Shown here: positions 53,157-61,282 of the stretch, in pieces
How positions within the stretch are numbered: position 1 is the stretch's first letter
Layout: each line of letters starts with the position of its first letter
Assembly: GCA_024684035.1 (NCBI GenBank)
Contig: JAIKXQ010000038.1
Span: 28,299 to 92,298 of the forward strand
DNA: 64,000 nt
Origin: Eubacterium sp.
GTDB lineage: Bacteria; Bacillota; Clostridia; Lachnospirales; Lachnospiraceae
Direction: 5' to 3'
Position numbers and translations under genes: made by a program
Notes under the pieces: generated by a model
Told to the model about the DNA's origin: nothing
What the model saw: only the letters and a program-made list of their open reading frames with translations
The model's database searches: none

Positions 53157-53252
53157 AGCAGAATCGCGAAGCGATCTTCCCATCTGCGAGCTGCGCATCT
53201 AAGCGGAGCGTTTTGTCTCATAGGGAATGCGAAGCAATTCTCTATGAGACAA
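53157..53252. repeat. Family I hairpin repeat, copy 7
   Basis: Adjacent palindromes GAATCGCGAAGCGATC-type, CATCTGCGAGCTGCGCATC, AAGCGGAGCG and TCTCATAGG...TCTATGAGA. It abuts the terminator of the aminotransferase gene. Confidence 0.85.
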
Positions 53253-53304
53253 AAACCGGGTGCGGTCCGGACAACAGCTTCCTGCTGTCCGAACCGCACC
53301 CGGT
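53251..53304 (-). terminator. Terminator of aminotransferase gene
   Basis: ACCGGGTGCGG.CGGACA.CAG-GAAG-CTG.TGTCCG.CCGCACCCGGTTTTTG on the minus strand, a long stem just past the stop at 53333. Confidence 0.9.
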
Positions 53305-53332
53305 ATCTTCGTTGATTCTATGTATGCACTTC

Positions 53333-54619
53333 TTACATCTCTTCATAAATCTTCTGTGCGCTTACAAGTTTTGTGCACAGAGTGAAGAGTGTTGCCGCGA
53401 TCTTGAGATCTGCCAGAGACGGATAAGTGGGCGCGATACGAATGTTGGAATCCTTCGGATCCTTTCCGTATGGCCATGTAGCGCCTGCTCCTGTCATCAC
53501 TACGCCTGCTTTCTTGCAGTAGGCAACAATATCCTTTGCACAGCCCTCCAGAGCATCAAAGCTGATGAAGTATCCGCCCTTCGGTACTGTCCAGCTTCCT
53601 ACTCCAAGCTCACCGAGGTTCTCCTGAAGAATATCTTCAACCATCTCGAATTTCGGACGGATGATATCTGCATGCTTTCTCATATGCTCAATCATGCCGT
53701 GAATGTCGCCGAAGAAGCGAACGTGACGAAGCTGGTTTACCTTGTCATGTCCGATGGTCTGACGGGTCATGGTCTTTACGATGTCAGCCATATTGTTCGG
53801 GGATGTGGCCATGGCAGCGATTCCGCTTCCAGGGAAAGTGATCTTGGAAGTGGAAGCAAATTTATATACGAGATCCGGATTTCCTGCTCTTTTACATTCC
53901 GCAAGAATCTCGATCAGGTAATCCTGTCTGTCGTCGTACAGGTGATGAATTCCGTACGCGTTATCCCAGAAGATACGGAAGTCCTTGGCTGCCGGTTTCA
54001 ATCTGGCGAAACGTCTGACTACATCATCGGAATAGGAAATACCGGACGGATTCGCATATTTCGGAACACACCAGATACCCTTGATTGCATCGTCCTCGGA
54101 TACGAGTTTCTCTACCATATCCATATCCGGGCCGTTTTCATCGGTGGGAACCGGAATCATCTCAAAGCCGAAGTACTCTGTGATGCCGAAGTGACGGTCA
54201 TATCCCGGAACCGGGCAGAGCCATTTCACCTTGTCGAGTTTGCACCAGGGTTTGTTGCCCATGATTCCGTGGGTGTACGCCCGCGCGATGGTATCATACA
54301 TTACGTTCAGAGAAGAGTTTCCGTAGATGATAATATCATCCGGGTTGTTTTCCATCATGTCACCGATCAGAACCTTTGCCTCCTGAATACCGGTCAGAAC
54401 ACCATAATTCCGGCAGTCCGTTCCGTCTTCACACATCAGATCCGCATCGGAGTTGAGCGCATCCATAAGCCCCATGGAAAGGTCAAGCTGCTCTTTGCAT
54501 GGTTTGCCGCGGCTCATATTCAGGTTGAGTTCCATTCCCTGATACTTCCTGTACTCCGCTCTCAGCTGCTCGATCTCGGATGCAAGTTCTTCTTTGCTCA
54601 TTTCCCTGTATGGTTTCAT
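53333..54619 (-). CDS. Class I aminotransferase, subgroup Ic (probable aspartate aminotransferase)
   Basis: This 428-residue PLP enzyme starts MKPYREMSKEELASEIEQL and has LNMSRGKPCKEQLDLS, the opening found in the Ic subgroup of aspartate aminotransferases. The PLP lysine is expected in KFASTSKITFPGSG, with NPSGISYS and DNAYGIHHL as further cofactor contacts. A C-terminal block NIRIAPTYPSL holds the substrate-carboxylate Arg. It is monocistronic, with GAGGAG before the ATG. Exact substrate preference is not readable. Confidence 0.9.
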   Translation of the reverse strand: MKPYREMSKEELASEIEQLRAEYRKYQGMELNLNMSRGKPCKEQLDLSMGLMDALNSDADLMCEDGTDCRNYGVLTGIQEAKVLIGDMMENNPDDIIIYGNSSLNVMYDTIARAYTHGIMGNKPWCKLDKVKWLCPVPGYDRHFGITEYFGFEMIPVPTDENGPDMDMVEKLVSEDDAIKGIWCVPKYANPSGISYSDDVVRRFARLKPAAKDFRIFWDNAYGIHHLYDDRQDYLIEILAECKRAGNPDLVYKFASTSKITFPGSGIAAMATSPNNMADIVKTMTRQTIGHDKVNQLRHVRFFGDIHGMIEHMRKHADIIRPKFEMVEDILQENLGELGVGSWTVPKGGYFISFDALEGCAKDIVAYCKKAGVVMTGAGATWPYGKDPKDSNIRIAPTYPSLADLKIAATLFTLCTKLVSAQKIYEEM

Positions 54620-54892
54620 CTGAATCTCCTCTCACAATTCCTCTATCTGTACGCTTTCCATCCAAGCCGATATTCATCTGCGAATGAACGCGAAAAAATA
54701 TCAATTTTAGATGGCTATATGTAATTAATCTGTACAGCTAGCAACTACTTAACTTTCAGTATCTTCAGTGTACCATACTTTTGCAAGCAAAGCATTACTA
54801 ACTTGCAAAATTATCCATTTTCATCATATGTGTGCCTTTGAAATGCATATTTGCTATTGCTGATATGCATTTTGCATATTATTCCGAATATT

Positions 54893-55768
54893 TCAGCGAA
54901 TCATCAGACAGGCAGCCATGTTTCCGCGCCTTCCACCGGAAGCCCGATGGGAAAAGAGCGCGGCCGGATTACAACAGGTGCACAGATCCGTCACCGAGAT
55001 GTTGCCGGCGGGAATCCCTGCCTCCTCCAGCACAATCCGGTTTGTCTGCCACAGATCCAGCTGGGCGTGTCCTTCTCTTCCGGGTGTCAGAATCTCCTTC
55101 TCATGTCCCCTGAATTCTTCTGCAAAAATATCCGCAACCTCCGAACTGACCTCATAGCAATACCTGCAGATGGAGGGTCCCACAGCCGCGATCAGATCCT
55201 CCGGTCTCGTGCCGTAGGTTTCCTGCATCAGCTGTACGACCTTTGCACCGATCCTTCCCACAGTTCCTCTCCAGCCGGAATGGGCGCCTCCGATCGCCCG
55301 GTGAACCGGATCCACAAACAAAACCGGCACGCAGTCCGCCACGAAGATTGAGAGCACCAGATCCGGCACATTGGTAACCAGTCCGTCCACGTCGTGATAG
55401 TCCCGCGCTCTCACAAGTCCTTTTCCGGCGTCCTCTTCCGTCACCACCCGTACATTCGTCGTGTGGGTCTGATCCGTCAGTACGAACCGCTCCGGGCTCG
55501 TGCCGAGTTCCCCCGCTAGAATCCGGAAATTCTCCTGTACATTCTCCTCCCGGTCTCCACGGGTAAGACCGAGGTTCATGGAAGCCAGATGCTCCATCCC
55601 CGCTTCCCGGCCACTGACGCCGCCATATCGGGTGGTAAAACAGTGACTCACAAAGTCCACGGCCTCCAGCGCGGGAAAACGCAGAACCGGCGACTGCGTC
55701 CCCGAGAGAACCGGCAGGTTTGCCTCACCCTTTCGCCTCCACTCTGTCTGTATCTCTGTCCATTTCAT
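54893..55768 (-). CDS. pgeF: Peptidoglycan editing factor PgeF (laccase-domain, YfiH family)
   Basis: This 291-residue protein has the family set HCFTTRYGGVS, LTDQTHTTNVRVV, LVLSIFVADCVPVLFVDPVHRAIGGAHSGWRGTVGRIG and the cysteine-bearing CRYCYEVSSEV. Members remove wrongly incorporated L-serine from the peptidoglycan precursor UDP-MurNAc or act as multicopper-like purine nucleosidase/adenosine deaminase enzymes. The C-terminal LCTCCNP and AACLMIR are typical. No ylm or ftsZ genes adjoin. The gap from 54620 to 54892 is AT-rich and should hold the aminotransferase promoter. Confidence 0.93.
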   Translation of the reverse strand: MKWTEIQTEWRRKGEANLPVLSGTQSPVLRFPALEAVDFVSHCFTTRYGGVSGREAGMEHLASMNLGLTRGDREENVQENFRILAGELGTSPERFVLTDQTHTTNVRVVTEEDAGKGLVRARDYHDVDGLVTNVPDLVLSIFVADCVPVLFVDPVHRAIGGAHSGWRGTVGRIGAKVVQLMQETYGTRPEDLIAAVGPSICRYCYEVSSEVADIFAEEFRGHEKEILTPGREGHAQLDLWQTNRIVLEEAGIPAGNISVTDLCTCCNPAALFSHRASGGRRGNMAACLMIR

Positions 55769-55820
55769 TCATTTTTCCTCACATTTTTTACTATAAAAAT
55801 CACCAAAGTTGCTCGACTTC

Positions 55821-55891
55821 CCATCTGCGAGCTGCGCATCTAAGCGGAGCGTTTTGTCTCATAGGGAATGCGAAGCAATTTCCTATGAGAT
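55821..55891. repeat. Family I hairpin repeat, copy 8
   Basis: CATCTGCGAGCTGCGCATCTAAGCGGAGCG then TCTCATAGGGAATGCGAAGCA and TTTCCTATGAGATAA; nearly identical to copy 7 over about 70 bases. It abuts the hcp terminator. Confidence 0.9.
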
Positions 55892-55944
55892 AAAAAAATC
55901 TGCCGCACAAAAGCTTCCACGGAAACTCCGACTCGTGCGGCAGA
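55892..55944 (-). terminator. Terminator of hcp
   Basis: GTCTGCCGCAC...GTGCGGCAGATTTTTTTA on the minus strand, 17 bases past the hcp stop. Confidence 0.85.
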
Positions 55945-55960
55945 CCAATCCTTCGATTTA

Positions 55961-57811
55961 TTAACCTGCGTTGTTCAATTCGTCATTCAGCACGTCCAGC
56001 ATATCGTAGACATCCAGTCCGTGGGTCATGCAGGCCTCCTCCAGTGTCTCCACCTGGGATACGCCGCAGCTGATGCAGTGAAGTCCGCAGCTCATCATAA
56101 CATCCACCAGCTGAGGATACTGCTGAACAATATCTGCCACGATCATGTCCGGGCGGATCAGCTGATCGGAGCCGCCAAGCATCGCGTCGATGTCTTCCTG
56201 TACCGTCTTGATCCCGGCGATGCCGAAATATTTGACCAGAACGTTTGCCACGTTGGCAGAGAGGAACGCCGGCATGGTGGGTCCCAGATGGATGTGTTTC
56301 ACATCCAGATAGAGCAGGGCGAGAAGAACGATGATGTCCTTCTGACCATGCCATGCAAGGTTGTACACGAGCGGGAGCTGATTGATATTCTCGTATCCGA
56401 AAACCTCTTTGAGCTTGAGAGCAATCTGCACGATGGAATAAGTATCGCTGCACTGTCCCGCATCCAGCATCCTGGGAAGACCGTTGATCTCTCCCAGATC
56501 CAGTTTATTGTATCTGTACTTCGCGCTGCCCGCGGTGAGGATGACCGTATCTTTGGGCAGGGCTTTCGCAAAATCGGTGTAGTAGCTTCTTGTCTTCGCT
56601 CTCCCGTCGCTGCCGGCCATGACGATAAACTTGCTGATTTCCCCGCTCTTCACAGCTTCGACGATCTTGTCGGTCAGCGAGAACACCTGCTCGCGTCCGT
56701 AACCGCCGACAATCTCTCCGGACTCGAGTTCCTTTGGAGCCTCACATTTCTTCGCAAGTTCAATCAGCGCCGAGAAATCTTTCTTTCCGTTCTCATCTGC
56801 TTCGATATGTACACAGCCCGGATAACCGGCACAGCCCGTGGTAAACAGACGGTCTTTGTAGGAATCCTTCGGAGGAATGATTCCCTCGCCAGTCACAAGC
56901 ACCGGACCGTTGAAACTCTCAAATTCCTCTTTCTGCTTCCACCAGGCATTTCCGTAGTTTCCGATCAGATTGTCATAGTTGCGGAACTTCGGATAGTACT
57001 GAGCCGGGAGCATCTCGCCGTGGGTATATACGTCCACACCGGTGCCCTGTGTCTGCTCCAGAAGCATCTCCAGATCTCTCAGATCCTGACCGGACACAAG
57101 GATCGCCGGCCTTGTTCCCACGCCGGTCTTCACACTTGTGATCTGCGGATTTCCGTAGGCGCCTGTATTTGCCCGATCCAGAAGATCCATCACACGAACA
57201 CCGTAACGTCCTGTCTCCATCACAAGAGCAAGAAGATTGCCGCCGGTCAGACTGTCATCCAGCATCTGTCCAAGGGCTCTCTGAATAAACATATCAATGT
57301 CCTGATCTTCACTGCCAAGAGCATTCGCATGATAAAGATACGCTGCCAGTCCTTTGATTCCATATACGATCAGCTCACGGAAACTGCGGATGTCCTCATC
57401 CCTTGTGGCAAGCACGCCGACTGCCGCTGCTTTTTCCTCATAGTCAGCTTCTGTACCTGTCCATGACGCCGCCTCCGGAAGCTCCTGTTTCTTCTCTGTC
57501 ATGGCGAGAAGGCGGTTCTTTTCCCGAAGGGTCTCGCTGATCCGGCTCGCAAGCACGTCTTTATCAAAATTTGCGTTTGTGACCGTAGCGTAAAGATTCG
57601 CCGTCACGAGATGATTGATCGTCTCCGGAATATCTTTCTTTTCTCTGCGAAGCTGTGTGGCAACCGCGGAGAGTCCCTTTGTCACCCAGATCAGAAGATC
57701 CTGCATGGCTGCAACATCCGGTTTCTTCCCGCACATACCGACTCTGCCGCACCCGCTGCCTGCCATCGTCTCCTGACACTGGTAGCAAAACAATTCATTT
57801 TTATTTTCCAT
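55961..57811 (-). CDS. hcp: Hybrid-cluster protein (hydroxylamine reductase) with C-terminal DUF1858-like domain
   Basis: The protein has 616 residues from the ATG at 57811. The N-terminal cysteine set [13 protein letters not shown]...MCGK binds an iron-sulfur cluster. Later blocks ([72 protein letters not shown]) match class III Hcp and its hybrid Fe-S-O cluster ligands. Residues about 555-616 form an added domain ([29 protein letters not shown]) of DUF1858 type with a CxxC pair. Hcp reduces hydroxylamine or nitric oxide and limits nitrosative stress. It is monocistronic. Confidence 0.92.
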   Translation of the reverse strand: MENKNELFCYQCQETMAGSGCGRVGMCGKKPDVAAMQDLLIWVTKGLSAVATQLRREKKDIPETINHLVTANLYATVTNANFDKDVLASRISETLREKNRLLAMTEKKQELPEAASWTGTEADYEEKAAAVGVLATRDEDIRSFRELIVYGIKGLAAYLYHANALGSEDQDIDMFIQRALGQMLDDSLTGGNLLALVMETGRYGVRVMDLLDRANTGAYGNPQITSVKTGVGTRPAILVSGQDLRDLEMLLEQTQGTGVDVYTHGEMLPAQYYPKFRNYDNLIGNYGNAWWKQKEEFESFNGPVLVTGEGIIPPKDSYKDRLFTTGCAGYPGCVHIEADENGKKDFSALIELAKKCEAPKELESGEIVGGYGREQVFSLTDKIVEAVKSGEISKFIVMAGSDGRAKTRSYYTDFAKALPKDTVILTAGSAKYRYNKLDLGEINGLPRMLDAGQCSDTYSIVQIALKLKEVFGYENINQLPLVYNLAWHGQKDIIVLLALLYLDVKHIHLGPTMPAFLSANVANVLVKYFGIAGIKTVQEDIDAMLGGSDQLIRPDMIVADIVQQYPQLVDVMMSCGLHCISCGVSQVETLEEACMTHGLDVYDMLDVLNDELNNAG

Positions 57812-57908
57812 CTGGTATTCCTCCATGTTCCAAATTGCCCTATTGATTGTCAGTATAACAGAAAGACGTTACCGAAGTAAAGCGCTGCGCCCGGAGCTCC
57901 ATGATTCA

Positions 57909-57937
57909 TTGAATCCAACCGATAAAAATGCTATACT
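57909..57937 (+). promoter_or_regulatory. Promoter of phasin-like gene
   Basis: TTGAAT (57909-57914) and TATACT (57932-57937) are 17 bases apart. An AAAGGAGG ribosome site follows before the ATG at 58015. Confidence 0.7.
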
Positions 57938-58014
57938 GTTCTTATCAACCTTGCGTGACAGACTGGTTTCGTCTTTTTATTTATAAAGCTATTTATTGAT
58001 AAAGGAGGTACGGT

Positions 58015-58398
58015 ATGGCAACGGATGATTCAAATTTCACAGAGACAATCCGAAAGATCTTTCTGGCAGGCGTCGGCGCCATCGCCACCAGCGCGGAGAA
58101 AAGCAAAGACCTCATCGATAAACTTGTCGAGAAGGGCGAGCTCACTACCCAGCAGGGAAAGATCCTGAATCAGGAACTCAAACATAAGATCAACGAAACG
58201 ACAGATGATCTCCGAACCAAGGCGGCGAACGTCATAGCCCCGAACAGAAAAGAACCGGAGGAAACGTCCTCTTCCACGGAGGAGGAACCCCGGATTTCTG
58301 ACGAGGAACTGACCGATCTGGTGGACTCACTTACACCGGAGCAGCTCAAGACTCTCCGCGTCCAGCTGGATGCGCGGAGCGCAGTGGATGATCAGTAA
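58015..58398 (+). CDS. Phasin-like helical protein
   Basis: The 127-residue protein starts with the pattern of PHA-granule regulators (FTETIRKIFLAGVGAIATSAEKSKDLIDKLVEKGELT, quoted in part: IRKIFLAGVGAIATSAEKS). A coiled-coil stretch to about residue 75 and an acidic tail (EEPRISDEELTDLVDSL) follow. In Clostridia such proteins often sit beside an aarF/ubiB gene, as here, without any PHA synthase, so the name reflects fold rather than function. Confidence 0.8.
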   Translation: MATDDSNFTETIRKIFLAGVGAIATSAEKSKDLIDKLVEKGELTTQQGKILNQELKHKINETTDDLRTKAANVIAPNRKEPEETSSSTEEEPRISDEELTDLVDSLTPEQLKTLRVQLDARSAVDDQ

Positions 58399-58414
58399 CT
58401 ATCGGACTCCGCAA

Positions 58415-58476
58415 GGAGCTGCGGCACATCCTACATCTTCCCCAACGGAAATGCACTGTGCCACAGCTCCTTTTTT
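58415..58476 (+). terminator. Terminator/attenuator between phasin-like gene and ubiB-family gene
   Basis: GGAGCTGCGGCACA...TGTGCCACAGCTCCTTTTTTA lies 15 bases past the phasin stop and 14 bases before the next start, so it may set the expression ratio of the two genes. Confidence 0.8.
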
Positions 58477-58489
58477 AAAAGGATCAGCG

Positions 58490-60097
58490 ATGATGAAGAA
58501 AAAAACGACACCCTGCGGCCGTGCCGGAGACAGTGCCTCCCGCCTTCATGAAATCACGGAAATACTTAAGAGAAATAAGGTGCTCTCCGGAGTGACGCCG
58601 GAGAAGCTCCGTGTCATCACCGAAGAGCTGGGGCCCACCTACATCAAGATCGGCCAGATCATGTCTCTGCACTCCGACATACTCCCAAAAGAATACTGCG
58701 ATGAATTGATGAAGCTCAATTCAGATGTGACACCTATGCCCTTTTCGGATGTCGTCGATGTCATCGAAGAAGCCTACGGTTCCTCCTGGAATGAGATTTT
58801 TTCCTTCCTGGATCCCCAGCCGCTGGGGGCCGCCTCCATCGCCCAGGTTCACCGTGCCACCCTGCAGAACGGCGACGAGGTCATCGTCAAGGTTCAGCGA
58901 AAAGATATCTACAACACCATGGCCAGGGATATCCGCCTGCTTCACCACGCAGCCCGACTCCTTCCGCCGGTGGGCGGTTTCAAAAACCTGGTGGATCTGA
59001 ACCAGGTACTGGAGGAAATGTGGCGGGTAGCTCAGGAGGAGATGAACTTCCTGAAGGAAGCGGACAATATCGAAGAATTCACCCTCTGCAACCGGGGAAT
59101 CAACTTCATCGGTTTCCCAAGGCTCTACCGGGAGTACACCACCAGTCAGGTTCTTGTGCAGGAGTACATCGACGGCTACTCCATCAGCGAGAAGGAAGCC
59201 CTCACCGATGCCGGCTATGATCTGCCGGAGATCGGCGCCAAGCTCGTAGACAACTACATCAAGCAGGTCATGGAGGACGGCTTTTTTCACGCGGATCCCC
59301 ATCCCGGCAACATCCGTGTCCGGGACGGCAAGATCATCTGGATTGACATGGGCATGATGGGCCGCCTGACCCATTCCGACCGCCGGCTGCTGGGTGAGGC
59401 CATCCGTGGCATCGCCAACCACGACACCATGCGGGTAGAAAAAGCAGTTCTGGCTCTGGCCGATTTCACGAGGACGCCTGACCGCGATCGCCTCTATGGA
59501 GATATCAGCGATATTCTCGCGAAATACGGAGACACAGACATCAGTGACGTGGACATCGCCTCCTTCGTCCAGGACATCATGGAGGCCATGAAAGCCAATC
59601 ACATCCGCATGCCCCACGGCCTGTCCATGCTCGCCAGAAGTCTCGCCCACATCGAGGGAGTCCTGGCTGACATAAGCCCTGAAATCAACATGGTCGAAAT
59701 CGCGAAGACCCGCATGATGTCCGAGTACATCGACCACTTCAATCTGAAGGATGAACTCACCCGAACCGGCAGTCATCTGTACCGGGTGGCACAGAAGACA
59801 ATCGCCATCCCGGAACTCCTGGAGCAGATCCTGAAGGAATACGCCAACGGACAGAGCCACGTGAACATGGAACTTCGAAGTTCCACCCGCCTCGCCTGGC
59901 TTCTGCGAAAGCTTGTCCAGAACATCGTCATCGGCATGTGGGTCATGGCGCTCCTGATCTCTTCCAGTATCATCTGCACCACCGGTCTGAAGCCACGGGT
60001 CTTCGGCATGCCCTTCCTGGGTTTTGCCGGCTACGCCATCGCCATCGGCATCGTCCTCTATCTGGTGACAAGGCACTTTATCACAAGGCCAAGGTAA
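58490..60097 (+). CDS. UbiB/AarF (ABC1) family atypical kinase
   Basis: The protein has 535 residues from the ATG at 58490 (an immediately following ATG is equally possible; GGA upstream). Family motifs are LGPTYIKIGQIMSLHSDILP (the KxGQ motif), PLGAASIAQVHRA (Ala-rich nucleotide loop) and VIVKVQRK (ATP Lys), with the catalytic region DGFFHADPHPGNIRV and metal-binding WIDMGMMG. Two membrane helices lie near the C terminus (about 485-525). UbiB proteins support isoprenoid-quinone or lipid trafficking; the partner in this anaerobe is unknown. Confidence 0.93.
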   Translation: MMKKKTTPCGRAGDSASRLHEITEILKRNKVLSGVTPEKLRVITEELGPTYIKIGQIMSLHSDILPKEYCDELMKLNSDVTPMPFSDVVDVIEEAYGSSWNEIFSFLDPQPLGAASIAQVHRATLQNGDEVIVKVQRKDIYNTMARDIRLLHHAARLLPPVGGFKNLVDLNQVLEEMWRVAQEEMNFLKEADNIEEFTLCNRGINFIGFPRLYREYTTSQVLVQEYIDGYSISEKEALTDAGYDLPEIGAKLVDNYIKQVMEDGFFHADPHPGNIRVRDGKIIWIDMGMMGRLTHSDRRLLGEAIRGIANHDTMRVEKAVLALADFTRTPDRDRLYGDISDILAKYGDTDISDVDIASFVQDIMEAMKANHIRMPHGLSMLARSLAHIEGVLADISPEINMVEIAKTRMMSEYIDHFNLKDELTRTGSHLYRVAQKTIAIPELLEQILKEYANGQSHVNMELRSSTRLAWLLRKLVQNIVIGMWVMALLISSSIICTTGLKPRVFGMPFLGFAGYAIAIGIVLYLVTRHFITRPR

Positions 60098-60119
60098 ACA
60101 CCTCCGGTGATTCAAACAC

Positions 60120-60164
60120 AAAAAGCCCGGAAACAGCGCCTGCAGGCATTGTTTCCGGGCTTTC
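60120..60164. terminator. Bidirectional terminator
   Basis: AAAAAGCCCGGAAACA...TGTTTCCGGGCTTTCTTT between convergent genes. Confidence 0.88.
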
Positions 60165-60165
60165 T

Positions 60166-61101
60166 TTATGCACTTGTGATGATTGTTCCCACGCTTCCTT
60201 CGAAGCCTTCTTTTGCTTTCTCGAAGGAGGTAATGACAGCTCTCTTGCCGCCGTTTCGAAGGAAGTCCACAGCTGCCTGGATCTTCGGAAGCATGGTGCC
60301 GTATCCGAATTCACCTGCATTCATATAGGCCTCGGCCTGATCTACGGTGATGGTTCCGATGGGCTGTTCGTGATCGGTTCCGTGAGCGATCTTTGCGTTC
60401 TCCACGCTGGTGAGGATGATCAGCTCATCTGCACGAAGCTGTTCCGCAAGTTTGCCGCTCACCAGGTCTTTCTCGATAACTGCACTGGCGCCGCGAAGCT
60501 CCGATCCCTGTTCCATAACCGGAATTCCACCGCCGCCTCCGGCGATGACAACCTGGCCGGCGTCCAGAAGAAGCTGGATTGTGTCGATCTCGATGATCTC
60601 CTGCGGCTTCGGAGATGCGATGATTCTGCGGAAGCCCTCCTCTGTCTTTGTGACAAAGTTACCTTTCTCCTCTTCCATCTTCGCCTCTTCATCTGTGAGT
60701 ACACGGCCGATGACTTTGACCGGCTCGTAAAGTGACTCATCGTAAGGATCAACCGTCACCTGTGTGAGAACGGTCGCCACCGGTTTGTAGATTCCTCTGC
60801 GCACCAGCTCTGCGCGAAGTGAATTCTGAATATCATATCCGATATACCCCTGGCTCATGGCAGAGCAGACGGACATGGGCGCGCCGGTGTAATCACTGTG
60901 TACCTTTGCGAACTCGTTCAACGCTGTGTGGATCATTCCGACCTGCGCACCGTTACTATGAGTGATCACAACGCCGGCGCCTGCGGAGATCAGATCCGCC
61001 ACTGCTACAACGGCCTTGTTTACAGCCTCTTTCTGCTCCGGGATTGTGGTTCCCAGTGCTGTATGTCCAAGTGCTACGACTACTTTTTTCTTCTGCAGCA
61101 T
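60166..61101 (-). CDS. arcC: Carbamate kinase
   Basis: The protein has 311 residues from the ATG at 61101 (GGGAGGAATACAGAAG upstream). It starts KKKVVVALGHTALG and has VITHSNGAQVGMI, CSAMSQGYIGYDIQ, VIAGGGGGIPVM and MLPKIQAAVDFLRNGGKRAVITS, the amino-acid-kinase-fold motifs of ArcC. It converts carbamoyl phosphate and ADP to ATP plus CO2 and ammonia, the energy-yielding last step of arginine deiminase or purine/allantoin fermentation. The arcA/arcB or ygf-type partner genes are not nearby. The family's usual GNGP motif reads GHTA here. Confidence 0.9.
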   Translation of the reverse strand: MLQKKKVVVALGHTALGTTIPEQKEAVNKAVVAVADLISAGAGVVITHSNGAQVGMIHTALNEFAKVHSDYTGAPMSVCSAMSQGYIGYDIQNSLRAELVRRGIYKPVATVLTQVTVDPYDESLYEPVKVIGRVLTDEEAKMEEEKGNFVTKTEEGFRRIIASPKPQEIIEIDTIQLLLDAGQVVIAGGGGGIPVMEQGSELRGASAVIEKDLVSGKLAEQLRADELIILTSVENAKIAHGTDHEQPIGTITVDQAEAYMNAGEFGYGTMLPKIQAAVDFLRNGGKRAVITSFEKAKEGFEGSVGTIITSA

Positions 61102-61224
61102 CTTCTGTATTCCTCCCTGTTCACTTTCCATTACTCACGGAAGATTCTTCCGTCCTTATAGGAAAAAGAGTGACGCTCGCCCGAGCCTCTCGTCCTTTTC
61201 TCAGATACATAGATTATAGCACAA

Positions 61225-61267
61225 GAAAGCTGTCGAATGATCATAAATCAAAACGACAGCTTTCTTT
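61225..61267 (-). terminator. Terminator of glyS
   Basis: AAAGCTGTCG...CGACAGCTTTCTT, 16 bases past the glyS stop. Confidence 0.8.
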
Positions 61268-61282
61268 ATCGATCAGAATAGA

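Noticed and set aside
53333-55768. Aminotransferase and pgeF as one operon
   Set aside because: A 273-base AT-rich gap with no overlap separates them, and each has its own likely promoter; co-transcription is not supported.
58721-60121. 466-residue minus-strand ORF
   Set aside because: Shadow of the UbiB-family gene.
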